Source: Symbiodinium natans (taxonomy: Eukaryota > Sar > Dinophyceae > Suessiales > Symbiodiniaceae). Taken from it: a stretch of 30,000 bases of DNA. Shown here piece after piece: positions 28,941 through 30,000 of this stretch. The first letter of the stretch is position 1; each line of letters begins with the position of its first letter. A model generated the notes under the pieces. That model saw only the letters and a program-made list of their open reading frames with translations. It had not been told where the DNA came from and made no database searches. The stretch covers positions 450,701-480,700 of the forward strand of contig CAJNDS010000591.1 of the NCBI GenBank assembly GCA_905221605.1, given 5' to 3'. The position numbers and the translations under genes were made by a program.

Positions 28941-29155
28941 GTTTAGGGTTTGGGGTTTAGGGTTTAGGGTTTAGGGTTTAGGGGTTTAGGGGTTTAGGGG
29001 TTTAGGGGTTTAGGGGTTTAGGGGTTTCGGGGTTTCGGGGTTTCGGGGTTTCGGGGTTTAGGGGTTTTAGGGGTTTAGGGGTTTAGGGGTTTAGGGGTTT
29101 AGGCAGGGGTTTAGGGATTCAGGGGTTTAGGGGTTTAGGGTTTGTAGGACTTAGG
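28941..29155. repeat. (TTTAGGGG)n octamer array
   Basis: Starts as TTTAGGG at the exon donor, then turns into about eighteen TTTAGGGG/TTTCGGGG octamers. A second telomere-like octamer array beside an exostosin exon, as at 11948. Confidence 0.95.
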
Positions 29156-29507
29156 GTGCGTAGAAAAAGGGTTGCCATGCTCTGGGTTTCCTTCTGACTT
29201 AGTACAAAGGGTTACTCAGTTGTTTTTGTTGGATTAATGAAGGGTTTCTGTGGATCCGAAAGGCCTTCCAACTAGGTGCACTGTTCATGTTCTGTTGTTT
29301 GTGTTTTTTGTTGGGGTGGGGTGGGGTTGCCTAAACCCTAAACCCTAAATTGGCTGTTGGGAGTGCCACTGGCACGTGTATTGAGGTCCGATCATGCGGG
29401 CGAATGCGCCGGTTCCCTTCAGCCGCAACCCACATAAAAACCCTCAGCTCCAAACCCAAAACTCCGAAATTCCTATAAACCCTAAACTCCTAACCCCCAA
29501 AGTCCAG
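29156..29507. other. Mixed stretch, no certain exon
   Basis: A T/G-rich segment, two short C-type runs, and a GC-rich island (29380-29430) with IEVRSCGRMRRFPSAATHI open after TTGAG. The island might be an exon; support is weak. Confidence 0.4.
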
Positions 29508-29604
29508 AATGCTCGTGATCCTTGAAGCCATCGCCCAGCCTACCTCGACTCTGGATTGTGGCCCTTTTGCGTTTTTACCTATTTTTCCTGTGGCTTTCGA
29601 GCAG
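29508..29604 (+). CDS. Exon with CAG|GTACCC donor
   Basis: AGTCCAG acceptor, frame MLVILEAIAQPTSTLDCGPF then LPIFPVAFEQ. Well-formed splice sites. Could continue the exostosin gene or start another; unidentified. Confidence 0.5.
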
Positions 29605-30000
29605 GTACCCAGAAACTCTGAGTCCTTGCAGAATGCCGACGATCCAAAGACACCCTCACACCCCAAAAGTGTATAGGCCGGCAAACTTGCTTTTTCCACC
29701 CAAAAAAGCCCCTTCTATATTCTATAGCCCAGAGAAGTATCATCTTGATCATAGGACGCCCCCCCAAACCCCAAACCCGTAAACACTAAACACGAAATAC
29801 AAATCCCCCCCTCAAAAAATGCAAATACAGTAGGCTGCGTTTGGGACCCCCCCCCCCCCCAAAAAAAAAAAAAAAAAACACACAAATAAAGTAGGAACAG
29901 GCTGGAAAACTGGGTTGGGAAACCTCCCCCGCCCCTCCCGCCCCTCCCCCTCCCGCCCTCCCCCCCTCCCCTTGCCCCCCCCTCCCCCCCCCCCTCCCCC
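29605..30000. other. C-rich tail of the window
   Basis: Poly-C and poly-A runs (29848-29879) and a final CCCCTCCC tract from 29926. A frame at 29522-29782 on + is open but has no features. No gene supported. Confidence 0.6.

Larger units (their letters stand above)
1..29155. repeat. Interspersed telomere-type heptamers, both orientations
   Basis: Several dozen blocks of TTTAGGG (T-type) or CCCTAAA (C-type), from two to about fifteen heptamers, are scattered through the window, many with variants such as TTTCGGG, TTCAGGG or TTAGGGC. They are not a terminal telomere, because coding exons lie between them throughout. A common arrangement is a C-type block, then an exon island, then a T-type block, so introns tend to begin with T-type and end with C-type repeats. 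In the kinase gene (25563-25758, 25402-25430, 25242-25290) they clearly lie in introns. The heptamer is the plant/dinoflagellate telomere unit; the intronic role is inference. Confidence 0.9.

Noticed and set aside
1-30000. tRNA, rRNA, CRISPR or bacterial features
   Set aside because: No cloverleaf-like, ribosomal or repeat-spacer pattern was seen; the spaced heptamers are too short and irregular for a CRISPR array.

Overview
This window looks like nuclear DNA of a dinoflagellate, probably an alga of the Symbiodinium type or a relative. The evidence is: very many degenerate plant-type telomere heptamers (TTTAGGG on one strand, CCCTAAA on the other) scattered internally; no open frame longer than about 150 codons; coding sequence cut into pieces of roughly 40-310 bases, all convincing ones on the + strand; a C-terminal reverse-transcriptase-type fragment of a kind I associate with algal/dinoflagellate retroelements; PAN/Apple and exostosin coding pieces; and at least two introns that seem to start with GA rather than GT. 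The species is inference. I see no bacterial operons, rRNA, tRNA or CRISPR.

Layout. 1-3450: eleven or so short exon-like islands of an unidentified gene, separated by telomere-type repeats and small palindromic elements. 3451-8299: mostly non-coding, with decayed CCCTAAA/CCCTAAACAC tracts, four copies of a strong hairpin, and a 49-bp inverted satellite (7265-8113). 8300-11000: three exons that together give one PAN/Apple domain, plus pieces of a likely second one. 11000-22764: exons of an exostosin-like glycosyltransferase (KVYVYELPERF near its start, STFCL and EPPGDTVTRKSLV near its end) with many unidentified exons between them and a retroelement fragment at 14906-15253. 23837-26577: a kinase of the aminoglycoside-phosphotransferase/choline-kinase-like (APH/CHK/EcKinase-like) superfamily, well resolved into exons. 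26925-27718: exons of an unidentified protein. 28332-28940: two exons that continue the exostosin motif exactly where the exon at 22764 stops (DSIVLGCIPVVFEHQ, then ELDMYEPFLSAEQF), so the kinase may lie nested inside a 5.6-kb exostosin intron. 28941-30000: an 8-bp telomere-variant array, one more exon, and a C-rich end.

The most interesting system is how the introns are made. At least ten families of short (about 75-140 bp) palindromic elements with terminal inverted repeats occur in two or more copies or with clear termini. Several end in AAG and the next exon begins at once, so the element supplies the 3' splice site. In two B-family copies the target triplet is repeated at both edges (GAA, GAC), and removing element plus one triplet restores a continuous frame. 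These behave as introner-like DNA elements. The telomere-type repeats also sit in introns, often just beside a splice site (G|GTTTAG donors; TTAG acceptors). Exon edges were judged by eye from open frame, splice dinucleotides and family similarity; most are approximate.
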